Source: CAZIMM01 sp964540415 (GTDB lineage: Bacteria > Bacillota > Clostridia > Oscillospirales > Acutalibacteraceae). Taken from it: a stretch of 19,588 nt of DNA. The notes beneath the pieces were generated by a model. It worked only from the letters and a program-made list of their open reading frames with translations, was not told the origin of the DNA and searched no databases. Location of the stretch: the NCBI GenBank assembly GCA_964540415.1, contig CAZIMM010000035.1, positions 1 through 19,588 on the forward strand. The letters run 5' to 3'. Positions 8,401 to 15,375 of the stretch are shown here, in pieces. Both the position numbers and the translations under genes were made by a program. Position 1 is the stretch's first letter; the number at the start of each line of letters is the position of its first letter.

Positions 8401-8485
8401 GCAGCGCCGCAAGGGTTTGCACGCGCTGCTCGATGAAAAGCATATTAAATTCGGATTTGTTATTTCACACGTCGTTGCGGACTAA
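5405..8485 (+). CDS. lacZ: glycoside hydrolase family 2, LacZ-type beta-galactosidase
   Basis: A cytoplasmic retaining beta-galactosidase of about 1,026 residues, close to E. coli LacZ in length and domain order. It has an N-terminal sugar-binding jelly roll (FEGVDSCFYLWLND, then GYSQVSHCSSEFRI), an immunoglobulin-like domain, a TIM barrel starting near RGINRHDSHP, and a C-terminal beta-sandwich with NVGSSRRWISERFN and FGFGPLESYADR. The acid/base is Glu443 in MWSLGNESGAG and the nucleophile is Glu518 in FFLCEYVCSM. LacZ has NRHEHHP where this protein has NRHDSHP, so metal site and specificity may differ. No signal peptide. An ATG at 5366 is in frame, but it lies inside the inverted repeat and the family N-terminus fits the ATG at 5405 better. 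Neither has a clear ribosome-binding site. The last 21 bp overlap lysA. GH2 identity is firm; the natural substrate is not. Confidence 0.88.
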   Translation: MDFPAYHKSLEHLHVNCEKPRAYFIPYHSAEAAVKGERKASKLYTDLCGEWNFRFFNSFEDLSLEPFEYNEDFEPIDVPRSWQSYCSRLYDTPLYSNLEYPFPTDPPHVPDENPCGLYTKRFTLSDDCSNQELYINFEGVDSCFYLWLNDEFIGYSQVSHCSSEFRITDYAKLGENKLTVLVVKWCDGSYLEDQDCFRLSGIFREVYILSRPKAHISDVQITSDIILDASTAHVKVDLQTAGVPVKCGYTLFEPDGMQIKNDVSNDGKIEFTVCDARLWNDETPYLYTLVLQYENEFIPFKLALRRIEITNGCVLLNGKKVKARGINRHDSHPKLGHAVTMSDMLEDLYLLKRANCNTIRTSHYPNDPRFLELCDSLGFMVVDEADIETHGMGYEYDDVWDWQRWSLLSSSPEWKDAYVDRAARLYERDKNHGCVIMWSLGNESGAGVNHRAMAQYIRSRDSHAIIHYENSHLEFKAVPEGESFADISDVESRMYAGVNYIDRYFAEELSDKPFFLCEYVCSMSTGDVYAYWEQVLKYDGFFGGCIWEFCDHAVDFSENGENAEYLYGGDFKDFPNCGVCCVDGLVYPDRRPRPGYYDMKRVYQPFKADFTANSQLCIANHRYFKDLSDINVKYTLKQGKKVLASSYLYNVDVPAQCCKVFDLFECKLFDFTGSAMLTLSFFQAEKEEWADVGYEIGFEQFELIKDADEKLTVLPIDDARIVKKDDLLPNYTPTATGKVNVSENQRKIILSAANTVVTFDRAYGRVEQIEIGGSPLLKSPIAFSIWHAPTYNVGSSRRWISERFNRIVQKTYSSEVIAGDGTARIKFKISLGGPSTPPVIHADVVWTLDSNGVLSVDVDSQVRENAPLLPRFGLTFELREGFESMEYFGFGPLESYADRYLSQQLDLHKTTVTDNFEHYIKPQENSSHFATRYASLTNEDGLTLRFSPLIQKSFSFNAQHYSAEQLTCTAHDFDLYEHPTTFVYLDYAVNAISENAEIEQRRKGLHALLDEKHIKFGFVISHVVAD

Positions 8486-9763
8486 GTCCTCATAGCTTTC
8501 TCTCTTGACGATAACTCTTGATTCCCCGTCTTTGACCGCGACAATCGGCGGACGGGGAATTCTGTTATAGTTGGATGCCATTGAATAGTTGTAGGCTCCG
8601 GTTGAGAGAACTGCGACGATATCTCCCGCTTCAAGCTGCTGCACGGGGGCGTTTTCCTGAATAAGGTCTCCGCTTTCGCAGCACTTGCCTGCAAGGGTAA
8701 TAACACTGTCGCGGGGCTGATCAGCCTTGTTTGCACAGACAATTTCATATTTTGCCTGATAGAGGATATATCTCGGGTTGTCGCCCATACCGCCGTCGAT
8801 TGACACGTATGTGCGAACGCCCGGGATATTTTTCACAGCGCCCACGGTGTAAAGTGTCAGGCCGGCGGGACCGGTAATCGACCTGCCCGGTTCAATCAGA
8901 ACAAAAGGTGTTTCAAGGTTATGCGCCGCGCAGCTTTCCTTGACGGCTACGCTGACCCTGCGCATGTAGTCACCATAGGGCACGGGGCGGTCACTTTCAG
9001 AGTATTTAATACCGAATCCGCCGCCCAAGTTCAACTCGCTAATAACAATGCCTGTCTCATCCCTGACAAGCGCCATAAAGTCAACCATAACCCTTGCAGC
9101 CAGCTCAAACGGCTCGAGCTCAAAAATCTGCGAGCCGATGTGGCATTGCAAACCGCACAGCTCAATGTTATTCATTCCGGCAGCTTCTTTTATTGCCTGA
9201 CTCGCCTCACCTGTTTCGATTGCGAGGCCGAACTTTGAATCAATCTGACCTGTTCTGATAAAATCATGCGTATGCGCATCAATACCCGGCTTGATGCGGA
9301 AAAATATTTTCACGGTTTTGCCTCTGCTTTTCGCAACACTGTCGAGAGTTTTTAACTCTGTAAGATTATCAACAACAATTCTGCCTATGCCGTTGTCAAC
9401 AGCAAATACCAGCTCGTCATGTGTCTTGTTGTTGCCGTGAAAATACATTTTTTCAGGTGGAAATCCCGCTTTCAGCGCCGTGTAGATTTCACCGCCGGAC
9501 ACAACGTCAAGTCCCATCCCTTCAGACTCGACAATTCTGCACATTTCAAGGCAGGACAAGGTTTTGCTCGCATAAAGCACCAAGCCGCGGCCCTCATAGT
9601 CTTCTTGAATCGAACGTACATAATCGCGGCAGTTCTGTCTGATTTTATTTTCATCCAACACATACAGCGGAGTGCCGTATTTTGCTGCAAGCTCCACGGT
9701 GTCCATGCCGCCGATGGTCAAATGACCGTTTTTATTGATGTCAATGCAATCGGAAACATACAT
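8465..9763 (-). CDS. lysA: diaminopimelate decarboxylase
   Basis: PLP-dependent decarboxylation of meso-diaminopimelate to L-lysine, the last step of lysine biosynthesis, in the cytoplasm. The barrel has the PLP lysine in LYASKTLSC (Lys67), HGNNKTHDEL, GGGFGIKYSE and the phosphate-binding EPGRSITGPAG. The C-terminal domain has GKCCESGDL, whose Cys reaches into the partner subunit's active site, and GAYNYSMASNYN. About 432 residues, normal for LysA. A GTG at 9772 is also in frame, but AGGA lies only one base before it and about ten bases before the ATG at 9763, so ATG is chosen. It follows engB by about 20 bp, probably as the last gene of a lon-engB-lysA transcript. Its 3' end overlaps the convergent GH2 gene. 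Confidence 0.93.
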   Translation of the reverse strand: MYVSDCIDINKNGHLTIGGMDTVELAAKYGTPLYVLDENKIRQNCRDYVRSIQEDYEGRGLVLYASKTLSCLEMCRIVESEGMGLDVVSGGEIYTALKAGFPPEKMYFHGNNKTHDELVFAVDNGIGRIVVDNLTELKTLDSVAKSRGKTVKIFFRIKPGIDAHTHDFIRTGQIDSKFGLAIETGEASQAIKEAAGMNNIELCGLQCHIGSQIFELEPFELAARVMVDFMALVRDETGIVISELNLGGGFGIKYSESDRPVPYGDYMRRVSVAVKESCAAHNLETPFVLIEPGRSITGPAGLTLYTVGAVKNIPGVRTYVSIDGGMGDNPRYILYQAKYEIVCANKADQPRDSVITLAGKCCESGDLIQENAPVQQLEAGDIVAVLSTGAYNYSMASNYNRIPRPPIVAVKDGESRVIVKRESYEDLVRNDV

Positions 9764-9784
9764 TTTTTTCACATCCTATTTTAA

Positions 9785-10363
9785 TTAAAGATTTTCAATC
9801 AATTCCTTGAGCTGTGAGCATCCTGTTCCAGTAACCGCAGAAAACGGAATTATCGGAACATTCGGATACATCTCGAGCTCTTTTTTTATTGCAGTTTCCC
9901 TATTGGAAAACTCGGTTTTGTTAAGTTTGTCGCATTTTGTCGCAGCAACAATAAAATTCACACCGCTGCGATGCATAAAGTCCATCATTCTCATGTCATC
10001 ATCGCTCGGAGTGTGGCGCATGTCCACAAGCTGAACAACAAGTCTGATGTCTCTCCCTGAGTTGAAATAACCCTCCATCAACTCGGACCAACGGCGTTTT
10101 TCGTCAGCAGATACCCTCGCATAGCCGTATCCTGGCAAATCGACAAATCGAACTTCTCCGACACGGTAAAAATTGACAGTAACCGTTTTTCCGGGAACAG
10201 AACTGACCCTTGCAAGGCTTTTTCGATTGAACAGTTTATTCAGCAATGATGATTTTCCGACATTTGATCTGCCGGCAAAAGCAATTTCCGGCAATTGTGA
10301 ATCGGGGAGCTGTTTTGATGTGCCGAATGCTGCTTCAAAAAAAGCACTTTCGTATTTAATCAT
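9785..10363 (-). CDS. engB: ribosome-biogenesis GTPase EngB/YsxC
   Basis: A small essential GTPase that helps late assembly of the large ribosomal subunit. The 192 residues fit the family (about 195). G1 is GRSNVGKS (31-38), the switch I Thr is in PGKT (Thr60), G3 is DLPG (75-78) and G4 is TKCDK (142-146). It begins 12 bp after lon ends. Its ribosome-binding site AAGGCGG overlaps the lon stop codon, which suggests translational coupling. The lon-ysxC pairing is also found in Bacillus subtilis, so this is conserved synteny. Confidence 0.95.
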   Translation of the reverse strand: MIKYESAFFEAAFGTSKQLPDSQLPEIAFAGRSNVGKSSLLNKLFNRKSLARVSSVPGKTVTVNFYRVGEVRFVDLPGYGYARVSADEKRRWSELMEGYFNSGRDIRLVVQLVDMRHTPSDDDMRMMDFMHRSGVNFIVAATKCDKLNKTEFSNRETAIKKELEMYPNVPIIPFSAVTGTGCSQLKELIENL

Positions 10364-10375
10364 ACTTTATCCGCC

Positions 10376-12813
10376 TTACTGCAGAATTACGTTTAAACGT
10401 GATGATTTCTCAACAATCGGGAGCGCCGCATCGTGCTGAGGGACGACAACATCCTCGGTTTTCGGCAGCAGCGCGATTTTCAGCACCTTGTCAATGTTAT
10501 CAACATATTCAAATTTGATGTTATCCTTGACAACACTGTCGATTTCGTCAATATCCGCACGGTTTTTGTCAGGAACAATAACAGTTTTTATGCCTGAAGT
10601 ATATGCCGCCATTGTTTTTTCTTTCAGCCCGCCGATCGGCAAAACCCTGCCGCGCAGTGTTACCTCACCGGTCATCGCGACGCTTCCGTCAACCTTCATC
10701 CCCGTCAATGCGGAGACAAGAGCGGTTACGATTGTTATGCCTGCTGACGGACCGTCCTTTGGTACTGCGCCCTCCGGGAAATGAAGATGAATATCCTTTG
10801 TTTTATAGAATTCCCTGTCAATTTTCAGTGAGTCTGCCCTGCTGCGTATGCAGCTGACGGCAGTCTGCGCGCTTTCCTTCATAACATCGCCGAGAGAACC
10901 TGTCAATTCAAGCTTGCCTGTGCCGTCAAGCACAACCGCCTCAACCTCAAGCAGCTCACCGCCAACCGATGTCCATGCAAGACCGTTTGCAACGCCGACC
11001 TCAGACTTTACATCAAAATCATTTTTGTATTTCACACTGCCGAGAAGCGATTCAAGCTCAGACGCGCCGACATGCACACGTTTTTCTCCGGAGGATATTT
11101 TCACTGCACACTTCCGGCATATAGTTGCAATCTCGCGCTCCAGATTTCTTACGCCCGCCTCGCGGACATAGCCCTCGATTATTTTACGCAGAGCTTCGTC
11201 GGAAATGCGGAGCATGCGTCCGTTCAGACCGTGACGTTTAATCTGCTTCGGCACAAGATGCCTTTTGGCAATATTGAATTTTTCCTCTGCGGTATAGCTG
11301 CCGAGCTCGATGATTTCCATTCTGTCAAGCAGAGGTTGAGGTATTGTGGATTTATCGTTTGCGGTGGTAATAAACAGTGCACGGCTCAAATCAAAAGGCA
11401 CTTCAAGATAATGGTCACGGAAGGTGTTGTTCTGCTCACNNNNNNNNNNGCTCACCGTCGAGTGCTTCAAGCAATGCTGCCGAAGGGTCTCCTTTGTAGT
11501 CCGCTCCCAGCTTATCAACCTCGTCAAGCAAAATCAGAGGATTGCTGCTGCCTGATTGCTGAATCGCAGTAATTATCCTGCCGGGCATTGCTCCGATATA
11601 AGTCTTTCTGTGGCCGCGTATTTCCGCCTCGTCTCTGACACCGCCGAGCGCAATTCTCGCATATTTTCTGTTCATTGCGCGTGCAACACTTTTGGCAACG
11701 GAGGTTTTGCCGACTCCGGGAGGGCCGACAAGGCAGATAATCTGCCCGGTAATATCCGGTGCAAGAGAGCGAACGGCAATGCTCTCAACGATTCTGTCCT
11801 TGACCTTTTCAAGCCCGTAATGGTCGTCATCCAAAATCTTTCGCGCACGCTTGACATCAAGCTTATCCGCTGTGAAAACTCCCCACGGAAGCGCAAGGCA
11901 TGTGTCAAGCCAGTTCCTGATGACTGTTGCTTCCGGTGAAGACTTTGCGGTTTTGTCAAGCCTGCGGCATTCAAGCTCAAGCTTTTCACGTACATTGTCC
12001 GGTACATCAAGACTTGCTATTTTTTCGCGGTAACCGTCAACCTCCTCGGCTTCCTCGCCGTCAAGCTCAACGGAAATTGCTTTCATCTGCTCACGCAGAT
12101 AGTATTCACGCTGATTCTGCTCAATCTGGTCTGAAACACGCTGCTGAATGTCATCCTCAATTTCCAACAAATCTGCTTCACGCCGCAGCAAAAAACAAAG
12201 CTTCTCCATGCGCCGCAAAGGGTTCAGTTCGTCGAGAATGAGCTGTTTGTCCTCAGCATCCAATACAATGTTTCCGGCGATGAAATCGGCAAGCTCTCCT
12301 ACCCTGTCCTCCGCGNNNNNNNNNNAGAACGGCTAGGACGAGCTCGGTCGGTATATTGGGTATAAAAGAAATATAGTGTTGAAAATCCTGCTTACAAACT
12401 CTGATAAGCGCCTGAGAATACTCTTCATCGTCACGCTTTATGCGTACAGTACTTTTTTGTTTAAACGCACCGACAATATACGGTTTTTGAGACACAATGC
12501 TTTTCAGCACCGCTCTCTCTGTACCGTTAACGGCAACTCTTACTATATCATTGTCCGGCACGGAAAGTAGCTGTTTCACTTTACCGATTGTACCGGTTTT
12601 GAAAAAATCCGACAGCTTTGACGGATCCTCAACACGTATATCGCGCTGACAGATGAATAATACCTCCTGGTTGTCTGCCATGGCAGCCTTCAGAGCGGCA
12701 ATTGACTGCTTACGGCTGACATCGAAATGCAGTTGCATTCCCGGAAAAACTACCATTCCACGCACGGCAACAACAGGCAAATTGCATATATTTTCAACAA
12801 TAATATTACTCAT
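10376..12813 (-). CDS. lon: ATP-dependent Lon protease (split by two assembly gaps)
   Basis: A cytoplasmic AAA+ serine protease that degrades misfolded and regulatory proteins. Domains in order: N-terminal LON substrate-binding domain (from LPVVAVRGMVVFPGM), a coiled-coil linker (VSDQIEQNQREYYLREQMKA), Walker A GPPGVGKT near residue 360, Walker B LILLDEVDKLG, and a C-terminal protease domain with the catalytic Ser in DGPSAGIT and Lys in GGLKEK. Two N-runs shift the apparent frame, but all three pieces join into one protein of about 805 residues. At 11440-11449 both sides carry GCTCAC, and merging them restores the Lon motif ALDGEQNNTF. A tail of about 30 residues follows the last conserved helix (DKVLKIAL). 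The start has an AAGG about ten bases upstream. It is the first gene of lon-engB-lysA. Confidence 0.93.
11440..11449. other. spurious assembly gap in lon
   Basis: Ten Ns flanked on the left by ...GCTCAC and on the right by GCTCAC.... The two contig ends overlap by six bases. Collapsing 16 bases (10 Ns plus one copy of the repeat) restores the lon frame exactly and gives the expected residues GEQNN. Nothing appears to be missing. Confidence 0.85.
12316..12325. other. second assembly gap in lon
   Basis: Ten Ns between ELVLAV and AEDRVGELADFI of Lon. No shared end sequence is visible. A true gap length divisible by three (0, 3, 6 or 9) is needed to keep the frame, and the family alignment expects at most a few residues here. 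Confidence 0.85.
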
Positions 12814-12845
12814 AAAACACTAACCTTAAAATTAAATTGATTTAC

Positions 12846-12874
12846 ATTCTAACAGACTGATACAACGCTGTCAA
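12846..12874 (-). promoter_or_regulatory. sigma-A promoter of the lon-engB-lysA operon
   Basis: Minus strand: -35 TTGACA (perfect, 12869-12874), 17-bp spacer, -10 TAGAAT (12846-12851, five of six). The predicted transcription start is near 12840, about 26 bases before the lon ATG. No CIRCE or other known heat-shock operator is visible, so expression looks constitutive. Confidence 0.85.
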
Positions 12875-12904
12875 GAAGAAAAAAGCGGATAACTTTTTCA
12901 TAAC

Positions 12905-12936
12905 AAAAAAGATGACAGACATTATAGTCTGTCATC
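12905..12936 (-). terminator. rho-independent terminator of spo0A
   Basis: A perfect 10-bp stem, GATGACAGAC (12911-12920) with GTCTGTCATC (12927-12936), and a six-base loop. On the minus strand six T residues follow (12905-12910). It lies about 40 bases after the spo0A stop and before the lon promoter, so it insulates the lon operon from spo0A. Confidence 0.92.
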
Positions 12937-12974
12937 ATAGTAACATCGAAAATTGCGTTTGTCAAACTAATGAA

Positions 12975-13751
12975 TCAGCTGGCTTTCATTTGCAAACGCA
13001 GTTTGTCGCTTATCATTGCAATAAATTCGGAATTGGTCGGTTTTCCGCGACTGTTCAGAATTGTGTAGCCGAAATAGGAACTGAGAACATCGACATCACC
13101 GCGGTCCCATGCAACTTCTATTGCGTGGCGTATTGCTCTTTCAACACGCGACGACGTTGTTTTGAAATCGCGCGCAACAGCAGGATATAATACTTTCGTC
13201 ACAGAACCCATAAGCTCCGGGTTTTCAATTGAAAGAATGATTGCGTGACGAAGATACCTGTAGCCCTTTATGTGCGCCGGAACACCGATCTGGCACATAA
13301 TTTCACTGATAACAATTTCCAGATCCTTCTGCTGCTGGGGTTTTTGCTGTATGTTGCTTTGAGCTGCTGAACGTCCGGAGCCGGCAAGTTGAAGTATCCG
13401 CTGTGCAACAACATCCGGTTCAATCGGCTTGAGGAAGTAATAGTCCGCTCCGGCGGAAAGCATTTCGTGCTCAATCCTCGGGTTGTCAATGCTTGACATA
13501 ATCATAACCATAGGTCTTTTGGTCATACGCAGGGTTGACATTGCCTTGAGCACGCCGATAGCATCAAGGTGTGGCATGAATGCATCCATAATCAACGCAT
13601 CAGCCGCCAAATCGGACAAAGCTGAAGTAACCTCACGACCGTTTTTTGGTATCATGGTTACATCAAAACCGTAAGAGCGAAAGACGTCTGCACAGAGCGA
13701 ACCAAATTCCGTACCTTCTTCAGCAAGGGCGATTTTCAGTGCGTTTCCCAT
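12975..13751 (-). CDS. spo0A: sporulation master regulator Spo0A
   Basis: A response regulator that, once phosphorylated through a phosphorelay or orphan kinases, commits the cell to sporulation by binding 0A boxes. The 258 residues hold a receiver domain (about 1-125) with phosphoacceptor Asp56 in LIMDAFMPHLD and the conserved Lys in FLKP. A Gln-rich linker and the Spo0A-specific DNA-binding domain follow (about 145-258), with the highly conserved SSRVERAIRHAIEVAWDRG recognition region. The acidic pair at the phosphorylation pocket is Glu11-Glu12 (ALAEEGTEF) where B. subtilis Spo0A has Asp-Asp. AAGGAGGT lies five to six bases before the ATG. It follows spoIVB, the classic order, but is separated from it by a terminator and has its own promoter. 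Confidence 0.96.
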   Translation of the reverse strand: MGNALKIALAEEGTEFGSLCADVFRSYGFDVTMIPKNGREVTSALSDLAADALIMDAFMPHLDAIGVLKAMSTLRMTKRPMVMIMSSIDNPRIEHEMLSAGADYYFLKPIEPDVVAQRILQLAGSGRSAAQSNIQQKPQQQKDLEIVISEIMCQIGVPAHIKGYRYLRHAIILSIENPELMGSVTKVLYPAVARDFKTTSSRVERAIRHAIEVAWDRGDVDVLSSYFGYTILNSRGKPTNSEFIAMISDKLRLQMKAS

Positions 13752-13780
13752 ATATTTACCTCCTTTTTATTTGTGATGAC

Positions 13781-13809
13781 AATATACCATATTTTGGCAT
13801 TTTTTACAA
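13781..13809 (-). promoter_or_regulatory. spo0A promoter (sigma-A type)
   Basis: Minus strand: -35 TTGTAA (13804-13809), 17-bp spacer, -10 TATATT (13781-13786, five of six). It lies about 30 bp before the spo0A start codon. The rest of the 244-bp spoIVB-spo0A interval (13752-13995) shows no clear sigma-H promoter or 0A box (TGTCGAA), in contrast to B. subtilis. Confidence 0.6.
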
Positions 13810-13945
13810 GTAGTTTCTGTAATTTTTTGGAAAAAATTAGTAAAATTCACACTATTGAAACAATTGAAAAGACCTCATCCTATCATTCAATTTTATGTGT
13901 TAATAACCGCCTTTATTCGTGTTTTTTATCTGACTTTTTTCGAGC

Positions 13946-13980
13946 AAAAAGTTTGACGCCCGTGCCTCAGCACGAGCGTC
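13946..13980 (-). terminator. rho-independent terminator of spoIVB
   Basis: The 11-bp arms 13955-13965 and 13970-13980 pair with one position that is a G-U wobble on the minus-strand RNA, closing a four-base loop. On the minus strand the stem is followed by AAAC and five T residues (13946-13950). It sits about 16 bases after the spoIVB stop. Confidence 0.7.
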
Positions 13981-13995
13981 GCACCTTTTGCAATT

Positions 13996-15201
13996 TTACG
14001 CCACAGAGCTTTTTTCGATTTCCTTGACGGATTCGAGCATTGTCTGCGCAAAAATTCCGTAGCCCTGCAAGGGGTCATTAACAAACACATGGGTTACAGC
14101 TCCGACAAGCATTCCGTTTTGTATAATCGGACTACCGCTCATACCCTGCACTATGCCTCCTGTTTGTTCGATCAATCTGTCATCCGTTACTTTTATTACC
14201 AGATTTTTCTGAACTGAGTCAGTGCCGGCATATACCTTTGTGATTTCAACATCATAAAGTGTCGGCTTGTTATCCGTTATAGTTGTGATTATCTGAGCCT
14301 TACCCGTTTTCACTTCCTGCTTCATTGCGACCGGAATAAGCTTTGCATCCGGGTCGGGGCTGTCAAAAACCCCATATACACCCGTGACGTTGTTTGAAAG
14401 GAGTCGGCCCGTTGTGCCGGTGCCGAAAACACCGCACAGCTCACCCGGAGTACCGTTGCTTCCTTTGTAACAGCCTCGTATTTCTGTCTCAACTGTATCT
14501 CCGCTCAAAAGCGGCATTATTTCGCCTGTGTCGGCGTCACAGATTGCGTGGCCGAGTCCTCCGAACATACCGGTATTCCTGTCATAAAACGTTACAACTC
14601 CAACCCCTGCCGAACTGTCCCTGATCCACAATCCCGCTCTGTACTTTCCTTCTGCTGCTGAAAGAGCAGGTGTGAAATCAACTGTTTTAGTTTCGCCTTT
14701 TCTTTTGACTGTTAGCTTCAGTGGTTTGCCTCCGCAGTTTTCAAACATGAGCGCTGCCTGGAGATTTCTTGTGATTCTTTTGCCGTTGATTTGCGTTATT
14801 ACGTCGCCCTGCTTCAATCCCGCTTTTTCAGCCGGGTTGATATTGCCGTTCTCGGTTGTTATGCTGTCTGCGCCTACTATCAGAACACCGTCTGAATAAA
14901 TGCGCATACCGAATACGTTTCCTCCCGGAACAACATACCTGCGATTAACTACCGTAACCTTGGAATTTTTCACCGGAATTGCGTTAAGAAGCTTGATTTC
15001 GGCGTTGTACTCGCTGCCTAATACACTTCTTGTCTTTTCCGCTTCATATTCAACACTGTAAAGGTTTCCGATTGATACGCTGTCGTTGCCCGTAACAAAA
15101 AACTCGTTCGGAATTCTGAAATAGCCGAGAACAATGAGCGAAAATGCTGCGGTTGCCGCCGCGAATCCGGCAATGCTCATAATTCTGAAAAACTTTCGCA
15201 T
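13996..15201 (-). CDS. spoIVB: SpoIVB signalling protease (S55 peptidase)
   Basis: Made in the forespore and secreted into the space between forespore and mother cell, where in B. subtilis it cleaves SpoIVFA to release pro-sigma-K processing. The 401-residue protein has an N-terminal membrane segment (about 9-27), a PDZ domain (about 100-170; NPAEKAGLKQGDVITQING), and the S55 peptidase domain with His218 in GGLGHAICD, Ser355 in VQGMSGSPI and Asp340 at the third catalytic position. The reading frame is open upstream to 15291, but GGAGGT lies five bases before the ATG at 15201, and that start gives a normal signal-anchor. It is upstream of spo0A, as in other spore formers, and divergent from the radical SAM gene. 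The sporulation sigma factor driving it could not be assigned with confidence. Confidence 0.94.
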   Translation of the reverse strand: MRKFFRIMSIAGFAAATAAFSLIVLGYFRIPNEFFVTGNDSVSIGNLYSVEYEAEKTRSVLGSEYNAEIKLLNAIPVKNSKVTVVNRRYVVPGGNVFGMRIYSDGVLIVGADSITTENGNINPAEKAGLKQGDVITQINGKRITRNLQAALMFENCGGKPLKLTVKRKGETKTVDFTPALSAAEGKYRAGLWIRDSSAGVGVVTFYDRNTGMFGGLGHAICDADTGEIMPLLSGDTVETEIRGCYKGSNGTPGELCGVFGTGTTGRLLSNNVTGVYGVFDSPDPDAKLIPVAMKQEVKTGKAQIITTITDNKPTLYDVEITKVYAGTDSVQKNLVIKVTDDRLIEQTGGIVQGMSGSPIIQNGMLVGAVTHVFVNDPLQGYGIFAQTMLESVKEIEKSSVA

Positions 15202-15206
15202 TTTCC

Positions 15207-15212
15207 ACCTCC
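15207..15212 (-). promoter_or_regulatory. ribosome-binding site fixing the spoIVB start
   Basis: GGAGGT on the minus strand lies five bases before the ATG at 15201. Just upstream, at 15213-15231, two short alternative stems (GATGC/GCATC and GCGGA/TCCGC) could form in the leader. Confidence 0.75.
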
Positions 15213-15327
15213 GATGCGGACAAGCATCCGCAACAATAATTTGTGCAATTGAATGCTTTATATTTGCGGAAAATGCAAGATTATTTGCCAAGGTTTAAAA
15301 TCAAATGGTTGTATTTCATCGATTTTG

Positions 15328-15356
15328 TTGACTAATAATGTAATTAAGTATATAAT
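15328..15356 (+). promoter_or_regulatory. strong sigma-A promoter of the radical SAM operon
   Basis: Plus strand: -35 TTGACT (15328-15333, five of six), 17-bp AT-rich spacer, -10 TATAAT (15351-15356, perfect). The predicted transcript starts near 15363, only about 13 bases before the ATG, so the leader is hardly longer than the GGAGGT ribosome-binding site (15365-15370). There is no room for a riboswitch after this promoter. Confidence 0.85.
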
Positions 15357-15375
15357 ACGTTTTTGGAGGTGCGTT

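Noticed and set aside
11072..11572. Open frame of 166 codons on the plus strand across the lon gap
   Set aside because: Antisense to lon; it includes the N-run, so its continuity is artificial.
12840..12904. Possible heat-shock operator (CIRCE or CtsR type) upstream of lon
   Set aside because: No TTAGCACTC-type inverted repeat or CtsR heptamer repeat is present; only a sigma-A promoter is seen.
15245..15280. Possible sigma-G promoter for spoIVB on the minus strand (GCATT...CATTCAA)
   Set aside because: The spacing is 16 rather than 17-18 and the -10 lacks the conserved T before the last A. Too weak to annotate, although forespore expression is expected from the family.
15202..15375. Possible cobalamin riboswitch before the radical SAM gene
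   Set aside because: The promoter leaves a leader of only about 13 bases, far too short, and no B12-box sequence is seen.
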